From positions 24,957,989 to 25,021,988 of the forward strand of contig NC_092572.1 of NCBI RefSeq assembly GCF_037975245.1: a stretch of DNA of 64,000 nt, in the 5' to 3' direction. The notes under the pieces are model-generated. The model saw only the letters and a program-made list of their open reading frames with translations. It ran no database searches and was not told the origin of the DNA. A program made the translations under genes and the position numbers. Of the stretch, positions 45,275-64,000 are shown piece by piece (within the stretch, counting starts at the first letter, position 1; every line of letters begins with the position of its first letter). The stretch is from Apostichopus japonicus (Eukaryota; Echinodermata; Holothuroidea; Aspidochirotida; Stichopodidae).

Positions 45275-48200
45275 TCATCAGTTTTTTCACAGACCCTCAA
45301 TGCTTTTTCGTCGCTCAAATAACGACAACAGTTTTTGTATATGTAACCTACGGAAACATACTTTTTCTTGTTCACAACTCCATAGTTTGCCCCGTCATCG
45401 AAGCTATAGGCATGTGGTACGTCTAAAATTGCATTCTCGCTGTGATCATAACCTTGGAAACTAGATGTACAGATGTCAACTGATAAATGCAGTCGTCATT
45501 TATGGTTTGAACAAGCTTAGCCTGTACTTAATAATTGTACTAGGTATACTTGAAATGCTAGGATGAAGTAATGTTCACTTTGTTTTCATTCAGTTAGATC
45601 GATTTTGCAAATTTGTATTGTTACTTTAAGCCTTTAACTGAGCAAGTTTACTTGAGATTCAGTGTTTTACAATTTAGGACGATTCATAGACGATAGATAT
45701 AGGAATAAACATAACATGCATCATTTTACAGATGCATCGTGCGTAGTGCGCTATACAAGAATACATTTACATGACATTACATTACATAAATTCCATTTGT
45801 TATGAACAATGTCATATATTTGTCAAAGGTCGATCTTACAATTCAGCCTTAACATGTGTCGTTGTATATTCGAATTACCTATGTTGAAATCTAAGAAGGG
45901 CGACAATCGACTAGTAACAGTATTTTAGTCACAAGATTATTGCTTTTGTCACCTTTTATTGCTGGCACAACTACATAAGCTAAATTATTACCGTATGGTA
46001 CAGCTGTTTACTTATTATAAGCTAATTGTTTATAATTAGATGGACGTGACAGCAGAGAGATTCTTACATCCCTTTTTTATATCAGTTCTTATCTTTCAAG
46101 GGCAATTGGATTTATTTGAGATGGCGGTGGAGTAGCCTACTTTCGTAAATGAGTAACTAACTCAAGAAGATGTATATAACATTTTAACGATTGAAAGGAA
46201 GGTTCCGTAATGAATTTTCTTGCACCAACAGAACTACTTGTCTCATTTACCACTACAGCCCCCCCCCCCCGTTCCGCCCCCACTCTCAATACTGAGGCCA
46301 TACACAAGGATTATGTTATTTATGTGAACAAAATTGCTACTCATATCTGTAAGTCTTTACTTGGGTTCAATATTTACACATCAGCGCCACATTCCAATCA
46401 TAGCGCTACCCCCAAACTATGTGATGCAACTCACCAGTAAAGTTAGCAAAGTTACGCTGTTATCAAACATCTGAATATAGAGCTTGTTTGTCGTTACAGT
46501 TGGGGTATGATGCGATTAACGATTATAAAGTATGTGGCATGAATATTGATATTCCATGATGTTTTGTTTCATTCTTGTCATATTCTTGTCATATGTTCGA
46601 CTCCAGTGCTCAAGTTTCGATGGCCTGTATGATGTGTAATTGAGGTACGATCCTTCCATTGTGAATTTATCTCGGAACGTTGGTAGAATCCGTGCATTCA
46701 TTTAGTGTTATTATACTACATCGCCCTTTTTTCCTTTACGATAACTAAAGTCTCTGTACACAGCTAATCATATCTTCAATCACCCACACAACAAATAATC
46801 TTTAAACTTGAAAAACGAAAGTAAACATAGCTATCAATCGATAGCAAACAATAAAATGAACTTTGAATTGCAGTTATAGGCAGACAATAAACAATAGTCT
46901 GTGAAATGTTTCATATGTAATGTATGTTGAGTTTATAGCCATGTAGTAGATATTGTGAATTTTAGACTTGTTGCTGCTAATGACATAGGAGAAAGACTTG
47001 GCTACTGTCGGGACGAAGTGTTATGATGAAAGAATGATCACTCGCCTTTTCTCCTCTTTATTTCTGGGTTGTTATAAATACACCACTTGCACATGTGGGC
47101 GAAAACATGGATTGTCACCTTTAATCCACCCGGTGTAAAATAATCTTTCTGTTAACAAATAAATATTTTCATGCATTAACCGGTCAATCGTCTTCAGATA
47201 GCACAAATCAATATTTCGAAGAGTAAATAATGTACATTGTTCTAACAATATGGGTTCTCAGATGTAAATATATATGTTGTATATTATTTCAGTAAGGAAT
47301 ATTGCATGGAGTATGCACTAAATATCCAAACAGTATGAACTTTAACTACTTAAATCAGCTGTTTGCGTTTTGTCGCCGTTTTTCCATTTTTTACATATAT
47401 TCATCACTAAAGAGCAAACTAAGGTACTAGTCAAGTTTTTTTTTTCCCTGTCAAGAGCGTTAATTAGCAAGTAATGAAGGACTTTGCAGAAATGAGTAAT
47501 GTGTCTTCCCTAGAAGCCTCATTTTAAAATTAATCGCATACAGTTCCCCAAATCCACTAGTTTGAAATCAACCAATCAGTGATTAGCTAATATGTTTATT
47601 TATGAGCCGGGGCTTAAAATAGATCCTTTGAAAATCCGCTCTATAGTAATGTGAAAATCCGCCCTTTGGTAAGACTGCCGTTTATTTTTCGCCACTGCCC
47701 ACATCTTGACTTTTCAAGGTTATTAGACTGGAACGTTAGCCTGTGTGTTACGTAATCAGTTCGCCAAGCCTTGCAAATGAAATTCAACTTGGAAGTCACT
47801 TGCACAACTCAAATTTCCCGAGATCTCAGCGAATGGCCATTAACATGTCGCTCATAGAATTTAAATATTCATATTATGGGCGGGCTTTATTGCGATCTTA
47901 ATGGTGGAAAATATCTTCAAGAAAAAACGTTCAAAGTTGTAATTGTTTTCGACCAGTATTCCACAATTTGTTATATTTGTTATATTTAAATAGATAACTA
48001 TTTATCTATGTCGTTATGGTATCGTGGGGTCAATGAGGTTGAGAAAATAATAGAAAAGGACGCAAAAAGCTGCTTCAAGTTAATCGTAGAGATTTAAAAC
48101 ATCATGCAATATAACAAATTTTTATTCCCTTACTTTTGAGCATTTTTGTTTTTGATTTGAGTAACAGTTTTTAGTTGCAAACAGGTTGCATCATTTGAAG

Positions 48201-51200
48201 AACATTTTTGTAGTACAACTTCAAACACTACACAAGTGTATAACATCGGAATATTATATTGACACAAATGGACATAAGTATTCATTTAATTCGACATACA
48301 ACTATACCATACGACGGACTGACCTTCGACCTAACTTGTTAAACACTGATTGTTAAGTAATCTTGCTTAGAGAATCTCAGTTCTAGGCTTAGGTACTTCA
48401 CATATCAGGGTGGTATCCCTTCCCTCTCCTTCTATGCAACTGACTTGAACACAGACAAGTGTTATCCTCTGAAATTAATTGAACTTTGTATTGTCAAACA
48501 AAATTTTATCATACTGCAATAAATTCTGGTAATAAATAACATAGATTTCGCCAATTAATTCAGAGATAAAACAAACTTGCTCTAAACATTATCCAAAGCG
48601 AAACTGTCTGTCTACAGAATGAACTTTGGCACGCCATAAATTTGTAATCGGGCTAACTGTAGCTCATGACCTTGGTAGTATAAATACAAACCATCACTAC
48701 TTAACTGCTTTATATTCTATGTCGTAAACTTGAACGATAATTGAAAGGTTTAAAGCTTTAGCTTTCGTCACCTTGAGATAATATAAGAAGCATGCAATTA
48801 CCCTTCTGTACATTACATAAACTGAAGAATAACACAAAAGAGGTAAAACTGCTTACAGTTTCGAAATCTTAAGTGTTTTTTTTTCTTTCTTCTTAAAACG
48901 CATCTGAAAGTGAAATTCATGTCTCGTCGATACTGTCTGCCAATACTGTGAATTCGCTTTTCATAAAAACAATTCAAGGTACCTGGAATAACAACAATGA
49001 ATAGCTTTGACTCTGCCCTTTAAGCGTTTATATACGGAATGAACTTTAGTCCGCCATAAATGTTCAATTGGGCTGACTGAACATATGGCTTCATTGACTT
49101 ATCACAATGCATCCTTAAACCAAAGTACCATATTTCACTCGGTCTATTATTATAAACTTAACTTTCTTGAACGAAACTGTTATGCTAGTAATAGCATTTA
49201 AAGGAACCAAAGATTAAAGATTCGTTTCTGAAAAGTAGATGCAGTCGGTTTATACCAGCCGGAAAGAGAAACATGGATGACAAAGTTGGTTTTAAATAAC
49301 AACAAAACGATACGATTCTGAACATTTTATAGATGAGATAATTCTTCATAGTAGTGTGTGAAACATCCACAAAGCAGTGATGTAGCGAGTCCCCTTTTAA
49401 ATGACTGTAACTGCAGTCGTGTTACAAGACGTGTCAAGTCATTCAAAAGTTGGCCCAAGGGAAGTCAAGTTAGACACATGGTCGAGTTAAGTCACCAAAT
49501 TAGTCAAGTTAAGTATAGACGAGTCCAAACGTCTATCAATACAGAGTATGTAGCGGCATTTTAATCTCTATATTATACTTCGAGTCCATTGTTTTCTTCT
49601 GTGTCAAGTGGCGGCTGAGTCAGAGTTACATCAGATCAATTGCATTGTTGACTTGCATTAACTGAAGAGATTTTGGAGGCCGATCTAATTGAAGTCATAG
49701 CGGGGTCAGACGGCGGTCAACTGAAGTCATCAGCAAATGCATAATAATAATGAGAATATAATAATGAGAATTTAGGTACCATTCTCTGACACTACATTTA
49801 AAAGCATTTTCAAAAGTACATCGGAATTTGAAGAACAAAAATCAATTTGTTTGACTTGTTTTTTTATTTAGTATTTTGGTAATGTAATGGTTTTAAACAT
49901 GATAAACTGATGCAAAAATCTGGTCTAAGTGATATTTAAAAAAAAAAGAAATAATACAGGACTCGCTTCTTTACCCAGGTTTGCTTGCATAATTGTAGTG
50001 TGAACAGCTTCCAACTAATTGCTGGCTGTTTTGTTTGTCGTATTAAGTAATATTAGCAGACATGCCTATTCTACTCTACTCCAATCAGATATACACATCA
50101 TTCTATTGATCAAATTAGTGATAATAATAATAATAATAACAATAAGAATAATATTAGTAATAAAATGCTTAAAATAGTTCAGCCTCAGTCATATATGCAA
50201 GGCAATCTTCATTGGAGTGCTGCATGTCCCAATTATTGGTTGAAGTTTGTACTTCAATTCATCACAATGAGTCTTGATAAGAGTGCTCAGAAAACGCCAA
50301 TGACACTGTGTTGAATGGTTACGAAAGTCAGTTTCTTATCTCTTTAAATATCTGCATCGGTACCGTGCCGATAAGGATTTGGAACCCAACGCTCATTTCC
50401 AACTCCCTCGTGCACATAGGTAATCCCTATGTTAACCCTCATCGCTGCTTCTGTGATTTTCTGTTAATCTGCCTTTCAGTATCACTGGAATGTTATGAAA
50501 AAAATATTTGGTAAAACTAATCACTTTGGTTAGTCAGTATGTTGGATTCATTTAACTCATACGTGTCATGCATGTCTGTTTTGTCTTACTTGTGGAAAAT
50601 GAGCCATCAAAGAGATTTATTTTGCAGCTACAATACTACAACTATACATAACAAGCTATTAACAGATACTTATTCACTGTAACATAATCACCACATGCCC
50701 TTGGTAGTTTCTTTGGCTGAGATAAATTAAGAATCAAAGAAACGTTTCTTTGATTATATCTCTTCTCGTGCTGTTATCAACATATAGCAACTGATGCACA
50801 CTATAATAACATCTAGGAGGAAGACAAATGAAAAGCTACAAACCTCCATTCCTCCCGAAAGTTTTCTACCTAGATATGAAAGGGGGAAAATTTGAATATT
50901 ACCTTTATTTATGTATAACTAATACTAATAACTAATAGCAAGCAGGACATTTCTAAAGTATTTCAAGGCACTTAAAATAATTGATGGATGTAAGTTATTT
51001 GGGCAACAGATTTGAACACTTTTTTGTATCTCCTTGGCTAGGATTATCTTACATCGCAAAAGTTATGAAAATATATCATAATTGATTTACATATCTTAAA
51101 TGTAAGTTAAAGACTGAATAATGTCATTGTCACAATGAACGCCGTCCATTTTATTTCACAGCATTTTGCAACTGAAAGTCCTTGTTAGAATGAACAATAT

Positions 51201-51656
51201 TCTTCACTTACACCAGATGATTTTACCTATTACCATCATTTGCATATTTGAAAGATCAATTAACATGTATTTACTGTAGTGTGTATTAGTGACACATTTA
51301 GGGCAGCAACCCACCATTTGCATGTTTAAATTTTTTAAATAACACCCACGTTGTTTTAGTGAAAGAGTTTGACACCAACGCAGGCTATTAGTTGACTCAA
51401 TGCAAATGATCCTAACAGAACCATCTCTTGGTTTCATTAAGAAAACAAACCTTAAAGAGATCACCTGTCCACCATGACAAGTGAGGTATTCTTTTTCATG
51501 CTTTCCTAATGAACACTATCTGGAATTTTTTGCGTACCAAAAAATAGCGTAGAAATATCTCATCACGCCACCGGTCATGGATTTCGTCTAACCCTTATGA
51601 AATTGCTCGTGAAATAGGCATTTAGAGGTGTCATGATTATCTTGAATAGTACAGAT
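45275..51656. other. Long gene-poor stretch
   Basis: I find no supported gene over 6 kb. Contents are a poly-C run at 46261, a GCGC-tail retroposon fragment at about 45.73 kb, a diverged direct repeat (48617-48660 and 49037-49080, gaatgaacttt and cgccataaat), a (TAA)n-like run near 50120, and a degenerate LRR-like stretch near 51.36-51.42 kb. Confidence 0.4.
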
Positions 51657-59494
<7,838 letters not shown>

Positions 59495-61150
59495 ACTTGA
59501 TTTTTCTCCCTTTTGAGTAAAGAAAAACGTAACCAGTATGCATTATTCACATTACTTTGTGAGAACTATGTCTAAACGTTACATAATGTTCATAATATTA
59601 CATACTACTAGTAGAACGTAAAAAGTATGGCTTGGAATCAGTATGAAACCACCAGCTATGCTAGTAGGGCAGCTATTGTGATAGTCGTACAAGTACAAGT
59701 TAGCTAAATAGAGTTAGTTTTGTTACCTACCTGAAACGAAGTAACAAATAGCTTAAAATGTCTCAGGCTCTCCAGCCAATTCGAAGTAGATATATTTTCG
59801 ACAGATTTTCTTTCCAATTACTAACATTCAGTGCGTATACATCTATATGTACATTGTCTGTGGGCTGTATGCACGGTTGCTTAGTTTGTTGACTTTACCA
59901 AAGTTCATATTTATAACAGCGATAAAAATATGCCAAGTAATAACTTCTGTTAACTTCAGGAGTCTCCTAATATACAAATGAACGGTTAATTTTTAACTCT
60001 AACCATAAGTGTTACAAAACATCATACCGTGATAGCTGTTATAAGACAAAAACGTGGAGTTCGGCCACTATACATGTTTAAATCCGCGTATAGATGGAAA
60101 TATTGGAAATGCTTAGTACACTCGGAGGTTACTTACTGGAATAGATGGGCGATACGACTAGGTGATATTGGAAGAATATTATGAAACCAATTGTCACAAA
60201 TGGACATAGTTTGTTAAATGAATGAAACTAACCATATCGTGGGTTTGTTTGTTTCAAATATATGGTATTAGGAACACCACCAATGCAATCGTATTATACG
60301 TGACGTTTCCAGACTGTAAATATATAAATGAATAAGAAGGGAATTGTAGTTTATGGTTTCTTGTTACTTTATTTGCTTTTGTTATTTGTATAAATGATTA
60401 TGCATCCTCTTTTACAGTCAACAGTAACGTAAACATAACCCTATTTAAAACAAGGGAATTAAAGACGCAATGGTTTGCATAAAATGTCACGTAATTTACG
60501 TTGACAAATGTATTGATAGTGCAAGTGATAAACTGTCGATATTTGTTACAAAAGATGCAAATTAGTATTCTGTCTTAGCTTCCATACTACAATAGTTGAA
60601 CAGTGTCAAATACAGACTTGGATTGTGAAACTAATAGCATATCACAATCCCTTGTTTCTTGATGATGGCAAGACAAAGAACCAAGAACATTGTACTCACG
60701 TGATAGCCCTTCAAGCTTTTTTTTTTTGCATATGTTCTATTTGAAGAAAAACGAAAGTATTAGAATCCATTGTACTTCATTAGGTTATGATAACGATATC
60801 TTACGACGATTAAAACAGTATAAAATTACTATCGGTACACTCCACAAGTGTTTCTGCGATGTGAGTTGCATTTAAGCGCATATTATTTAAACCATGATTT
60901 CAAGGCTTGGTTGTTAACGCTTGATATTTACTCCGTTATAATAAAATACAACATTCCTTTTGAAACATATCTTTAATATAGCGTGAGGCATTTGAACAAA
61001 TTGGTTAATATTGGACTGGCCTTAAAACTATGGGTGTGAATGTTCTATTCCTTTTGAATGATATGAATGTTAGTGATCATGATCGAAAAAGCAAGAGAAA
61101 GGGATTTTCTTTTTTTTCGAATCGGAAGGAAAATATTCAGAACGCAACAC
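59495..61150. promoter_or_regulatory. Divergent intergenic region between two Ig receptor genes
   Basis: Two signal-peptide starts point away from each other, at 59494 (minus) and 61151 (plus). The 1.66 kb between them must hold both promoters unless upstream non-coding exons exist. I see no decisive core element, so this is assigned by position only. Confidence 0.4.
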
Positions 61151-61469
61151 ATGTTTTATGCGATCAATTTACTGCTATACTGTTCCTGCATCACAAGCAA
61201 TGGAACAGCAATTCAGATGCCCTCAGTATTTGTGAATGAAGCCGTGCTAATAAGATGCAATACTACATCAAATTTAAGCAGACAGTGGAAATTCGATGAT
61301 TTAATATTATTTTACAACAAAGTTTGTGTAGATGTTCGATGTAGTCAAGCCATCGGTCTTGATGACAGATATTCTCTCTTCATCAGATCAGTATCACTGA
61401 TCGATGAAGGAACTTACGAATGCACCAGCGGTTCATCAGTAATCACACGGTACCATTTAATCGTTGAAG
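61151..61469 (+). CDS. Signal peptide plus Ig domain exon, 5' end of a further Ig receptor gene
   Basis: ATG opens MFYAINLLLYCSCITSNGTA, a signal peptide, continuing without an intron into an Ig domain. The domain shows VFVNEAVLIRCNTTSNLSRQ, a core Trp (RQWKFDD), DRYSLFIRSVSLIDEGTYEC and a closing strand YHLIVEG. The exon is 319 nt and ends in phase 1 at donor gtttgtc, like the other Ig exons here. The gene is divergent from the Ig-NACHT gene. Following exons were not recognised with confidence before the window ends. Unlike the other two receptor genes, signal peptide and Ig are not split by an intron. Confidence 0.75.
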
Positions 61470-61887
61470 GTTTGTCTCTTTTTTGAAATTTAAGTTGTGT
61501 AAATAAAAATACGAAAGGTAGACTCAATACTATTTAACGATGACTGAAAATTGTGGTTATATACTAAGGCAAGTTGAGAGTTTATATGAAACCTTGAAAG
61601 AAAGGTGATTGCTTCTAAACGAGTCATAATAAAGCATAACTAGATATACTAAAGGCTCTACTTAGGAAGAATGAAATGTTATCTAAAAATTATGATGTAT
61701 GACTCAAGCAAAAAACTTGACTGAAAACTATGACACTTCATTTAATGCTTCATTTCGTATAGTATGTGATTTTTATATAAATAAAAAGCCTACATGCAGC
61801 TACATATCATGTAAAACATATGTGAATCAAAATGGCTGCAGTATGAAATGTATTGTAAAATAGTTCCGAATCACTGCAAATTACAAT

Positions 61888-61889
61888 AA

Positions 61890-61920
<31 letters not shown>

Positions 61921-62040
61921 TAATATATATATACATACATACATATATATATATTTATATATATATATATATATACATATAATATATATATATACATACA
62001 TACATATATATTTATATATATATATATATATATTTATAAA
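61888..62040. repeat. (TA)n-rich microsatellite with TACATA variants
   Basis: Two near-copies of a TA/TACATACATACATATATAT block. Reading frames through it are artefacts. Confidence 0.85.
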
Positions 62041-62107
62041 TTTCAATGCATTATGTCCTATATTACATATACTATATACTACTAATAATAATAATCATGC
62101 AAATTAT

Positions 62108-62229
62108 CAAGAGCATGGAAATAAGATATGACTCCTAATTGACAACTTAGGAGTACTGTATTGGAAAATGTTCTAAAACAGTACTCCTTATTTGTCGATT
62201 ATTAGTCATATCATAATCCTCTGCTCTTG
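62108..62229. repeat. Imperfect 52-bp inverted repeat (hairpin)
   Basis: The left arm 62108-62159 and right arm 62178-62229 pair over about 80 percent, with an 18-base loop. Shared stretches include gatatgact, ggagtactgt and aagagca. It could be a MITE or a structured RNA precursor. Confidence 0.75.
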
Positions 62230-62379
62230 TTATTTTTAATTTATTTTCGAGTACAAAATGTATTATTATTATTTATTTATTTATTTTTTTGTTAAATTTA
62301 TTTATTTTTAATTATTTAGTTATTTATTTATATACATATTATGAATGTTCCGCACGCCAGAAAAATTCCAAATCTTGAC

Positions 62380-62490
62380 CATATCGTCGCGTTCGGACTC
62401 ACCCGGCAAAGGCAGGAATTGAACCCTTATCTTCATGTTAAAGTCCATACTTTTGACTTGTTAATAAGATTGTATCCAACAAGCTAGTAG
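62380..62490 (-). repeat. Possible tRNA-like retroposon fragment
   Basis: The minus strand contains aagggttcaattcctgcc, a B box-like motif, preceded by a plausible tRNA-like half. There is no intact cloverleaf. Confidence 0.3.
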
Positions 62491-63320
62491 CTAGAAACTT
62501 TTACAAAGTTGTTTGTCACCTTGATATACCGATTGAATGTGCGTTACTAATATGAATGCAAAATATATTCTAGGAAATGCCTTTGTGCTATTTCCAATAG
62601 TAACGTTGTATACAAAGCTAAACACCATATGCTGTTCCTCTTTTTAATTTTATTTTGTAAAAGTGTCTCAAATTAGGTTCTTGTATCATACATTTTGACA
62701 GAGGTGTTTTTTGAACGACACAACTTCGTCATGTAAAATTCTTTTAAATTTCTTCTTTGCAGTATTTCTGATATATCAAGTATAAAATTCAGCATGTCAC
62801 AATGCAGAACAGTGACGTGACGCCGGTTGCCGGAATCCATTCATCTGGTGACGATTTCATCCCGCTATTGATCTTTACGGTAACTTTGCAGTGAGGAGTT
62901 CAACGGTGAGGAAATTTGAACCACCTTGGTATCAACGAAAGGGGTTGATATTAAAGAAAAAAACATCCCTTTTCAGGATGCCTTGAGATTGTGATGGTGG
63001 GTGACATCAGTATCGGTCTTACACAATTTACCAGTACGGAGCCGCCAGTACTAATGCATTTTGAAGGTATTATGTATAATGGTAGTTTAACTTCAGTTAA
63101 AATCTGGTGGGGCAATCTTTTAAGCTGGGGTTGGCGAAAGAGAGTCTTGATAAAAAATGGCAATGGAGAAATAAAACAGCATAGCACAGTGGTACCGTTT
63201 AATCAAACCTCCTGTAGCAAACAAGGGTCATAAAATAATGTGCTTACAATATAAGGCTCTTATAGTTAGACTTGCAATACACAGAACGCTAACTGTCAAC
63301 GCAATTACACAATACCTCAA

Positions 63321-63470
63321 CGCGGCGTATAAACGCAGCGTAGAACGCAGCGCCCAACGAAGCGCGCGACGCAGCGCCCAAAGCAGCGTCCAACGTAGCG
63401 CTACACGCGGCGCCACACACAGCTCACAACGCGGCGCTACCCGCAAGGTACAACGCGATGCTACACGCCG
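63321..63470 (+). repeat. GC-rich 12-bp minisatellite
   Basis: About twelve copies of a 12-bp unit close to acgcagcgccca, open in frame on both strands (RSAQRSA type). It is much more GC-rich than its surroundings. I see no sign that it is translated. Confidence 0.8.
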
Positions 63471-63773
63471 TTATCCTATGTAAATACATTTACAAAAAAT
63501 CGATAGACTAAATGACCGTAATTTGGATCATTTAACCTATCTTACTGTTTGATAGCTCAAAACTAGGACTTATGCACTAATGCTGCTTATTGCGGAATGA
63601 CTGAACTATGTCTATTCACCGAAGAGCACTGATCCTTAGGAACGTACATATAGTTTCACACAGTTCAGAGCGAAAGTAATTCATGTTAATTAGGTGAATG
63701 TTAACAATCGGTTAATAACGTTAATCCTAAATAAAGTACAATAGCATCTGCAATAAAAGCAAATTGGACTAAC

Positions 63774-63908
63774 CTGTGTTAGTTTCAAAACCGTCACCGT
63801 ACACGAGGGGCTCTCTTCCGTCAAAGTGTCTCTCATCAGCAAGTCGCCGAGGAACTTACTTTCATTGTTAAACGCTTGTGGACAACTGTTTGGCGTATCT
63901 TCCCCCAT
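63774..63908 (-). CDS. Possible first coding exon of an unrecognised gene
   Basis: ATG opens MGEDTPNSCPQAFNNESKFL, then GDLLMRDTLTEESPSCTVTV and LKLTQ, ending in phase 0 at donor gttagt. It is 45 codons, with balanced composition and codon use. I do not recognise the protein and cannot find the next exon. Confidence 0.35.
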
Positions 63909-64000
63909 CTAGTCTTTGGGTTCCCTCTGACCTCGTAGGTTGACACCAGCGCAGTTGTGTTGTTTGACACCACTAGCCACCGGAATCCAAATTATTCCCT

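Noticed and set aside
51204-51464. Minus-strand open frame downstream of the Ig-NACHT gene
   Set aside because: A different frame of the same stretch shows a decayed LRR-like piece; neither forms a convincing exon.
62991-63233. Plus-strand open frame after an acceptor-like tttcag (GDISIGLTQFTSTEPP)
   Set aside because: Phase could fit the upstream Ig exon, but no Ig, TM or other domain is visible and nearby sequence looks transposon-like.

Overview
The window is eukaryotic DNA: AT-rich, with multi-exon genes bounded by consensus GT/AG splice sites, long introns, LINE and SINE remnants, and long (TA)n runs. NACHT, ZU5-UPA and immunoglobulin (Ig) receptor exons, together with AGGTCA-type repeats, suggest an invertebrate deuterostome, most likely an echinoderm such as a sea cucumber. 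The species is an inference. All gene models were built by hand from reading frame, splice sites and exon phase.

Region 1 (1-12 kb). The left edge holds a partial ORF resembling a LINE ORF1. A cleanly spliced set of minus-strand exons (5207-8870, probably also 11796-11843) encodes a ZU5 domain followed by a UPA domain, as in UNC5, ankyrin and PIDD.

Region 2 (about 12.6-26.8 kb). This looks like one large DNA element. Two tandem arrays of about eight palindromes, GGGGCGTACCAATACGCCCC on the left (88-bp period) and GGGGCGTACTGGTACGCCCC on the right (70-bp period), lie in inverted orientation. Between them are two divergent multi-exon genes: a beta-class amino-methyltransferase-like gene (minus, 14510-18134) and a DUF7869-like, probably DDE/RNase H-fold, transposase-like gene (plus, 18137-25940). 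The second carries a frameshift and an in-frame stop. Reverse transcriptase fragments flank the element in the same orientation and protein order, so it may have landed in an older LINE.

Region 3 (28.9-43.5 kb, minus strand). A receptor gene begins with a signal peptide exon and an Ig exon. It continues with seven tandem 72-bp exons, each encoding an alternative membrane-spanning segment, then a basic juxtamembrane exon, then eight tandem exons encoding three-heptad coiled-coil modules. Exon phases fit throughout. They also allow the coiled-coil exons to splice onward, across the Region 2 element, to the ZU5-UPA exons. That would give a single protein: signal peptide, Ig, TM, coiled coil, ZU5, UPA.

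Region 4 (51.6-59.5 kb, minus strand). A 13-exon gene predicts a 1193-residue protein: signal peptide, four Ig domains, one TM segment, a basic juxtamembrane stretch, a NACHT NTPase with intact Walker A and B motifs, and a short degenerate LRR-like tail. It is in effect a membrane-anchored NLR with an Ig ectodomain. A divergent plus-strand gene starts 1.66 kb away at 61151 with a signal peptide and Ig domain in one exon.

The rest (0.2-5.2, 8.9-11.8, 41.6-43.5, 43.6-51.6 and 61.5-64 kb) is intronic or intergenic, with SINE-like, minisatellite and hairpin repeats. The receptor genes share a common plan: phase-1 Ig exons, a phase-1 TM exon, and a basic juxtamembrane exon that shifts from phase 1 to phase 0. 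The locus therefore looks like a rapidly evolving cluster of innate immune-type receptors invaded by transposons.
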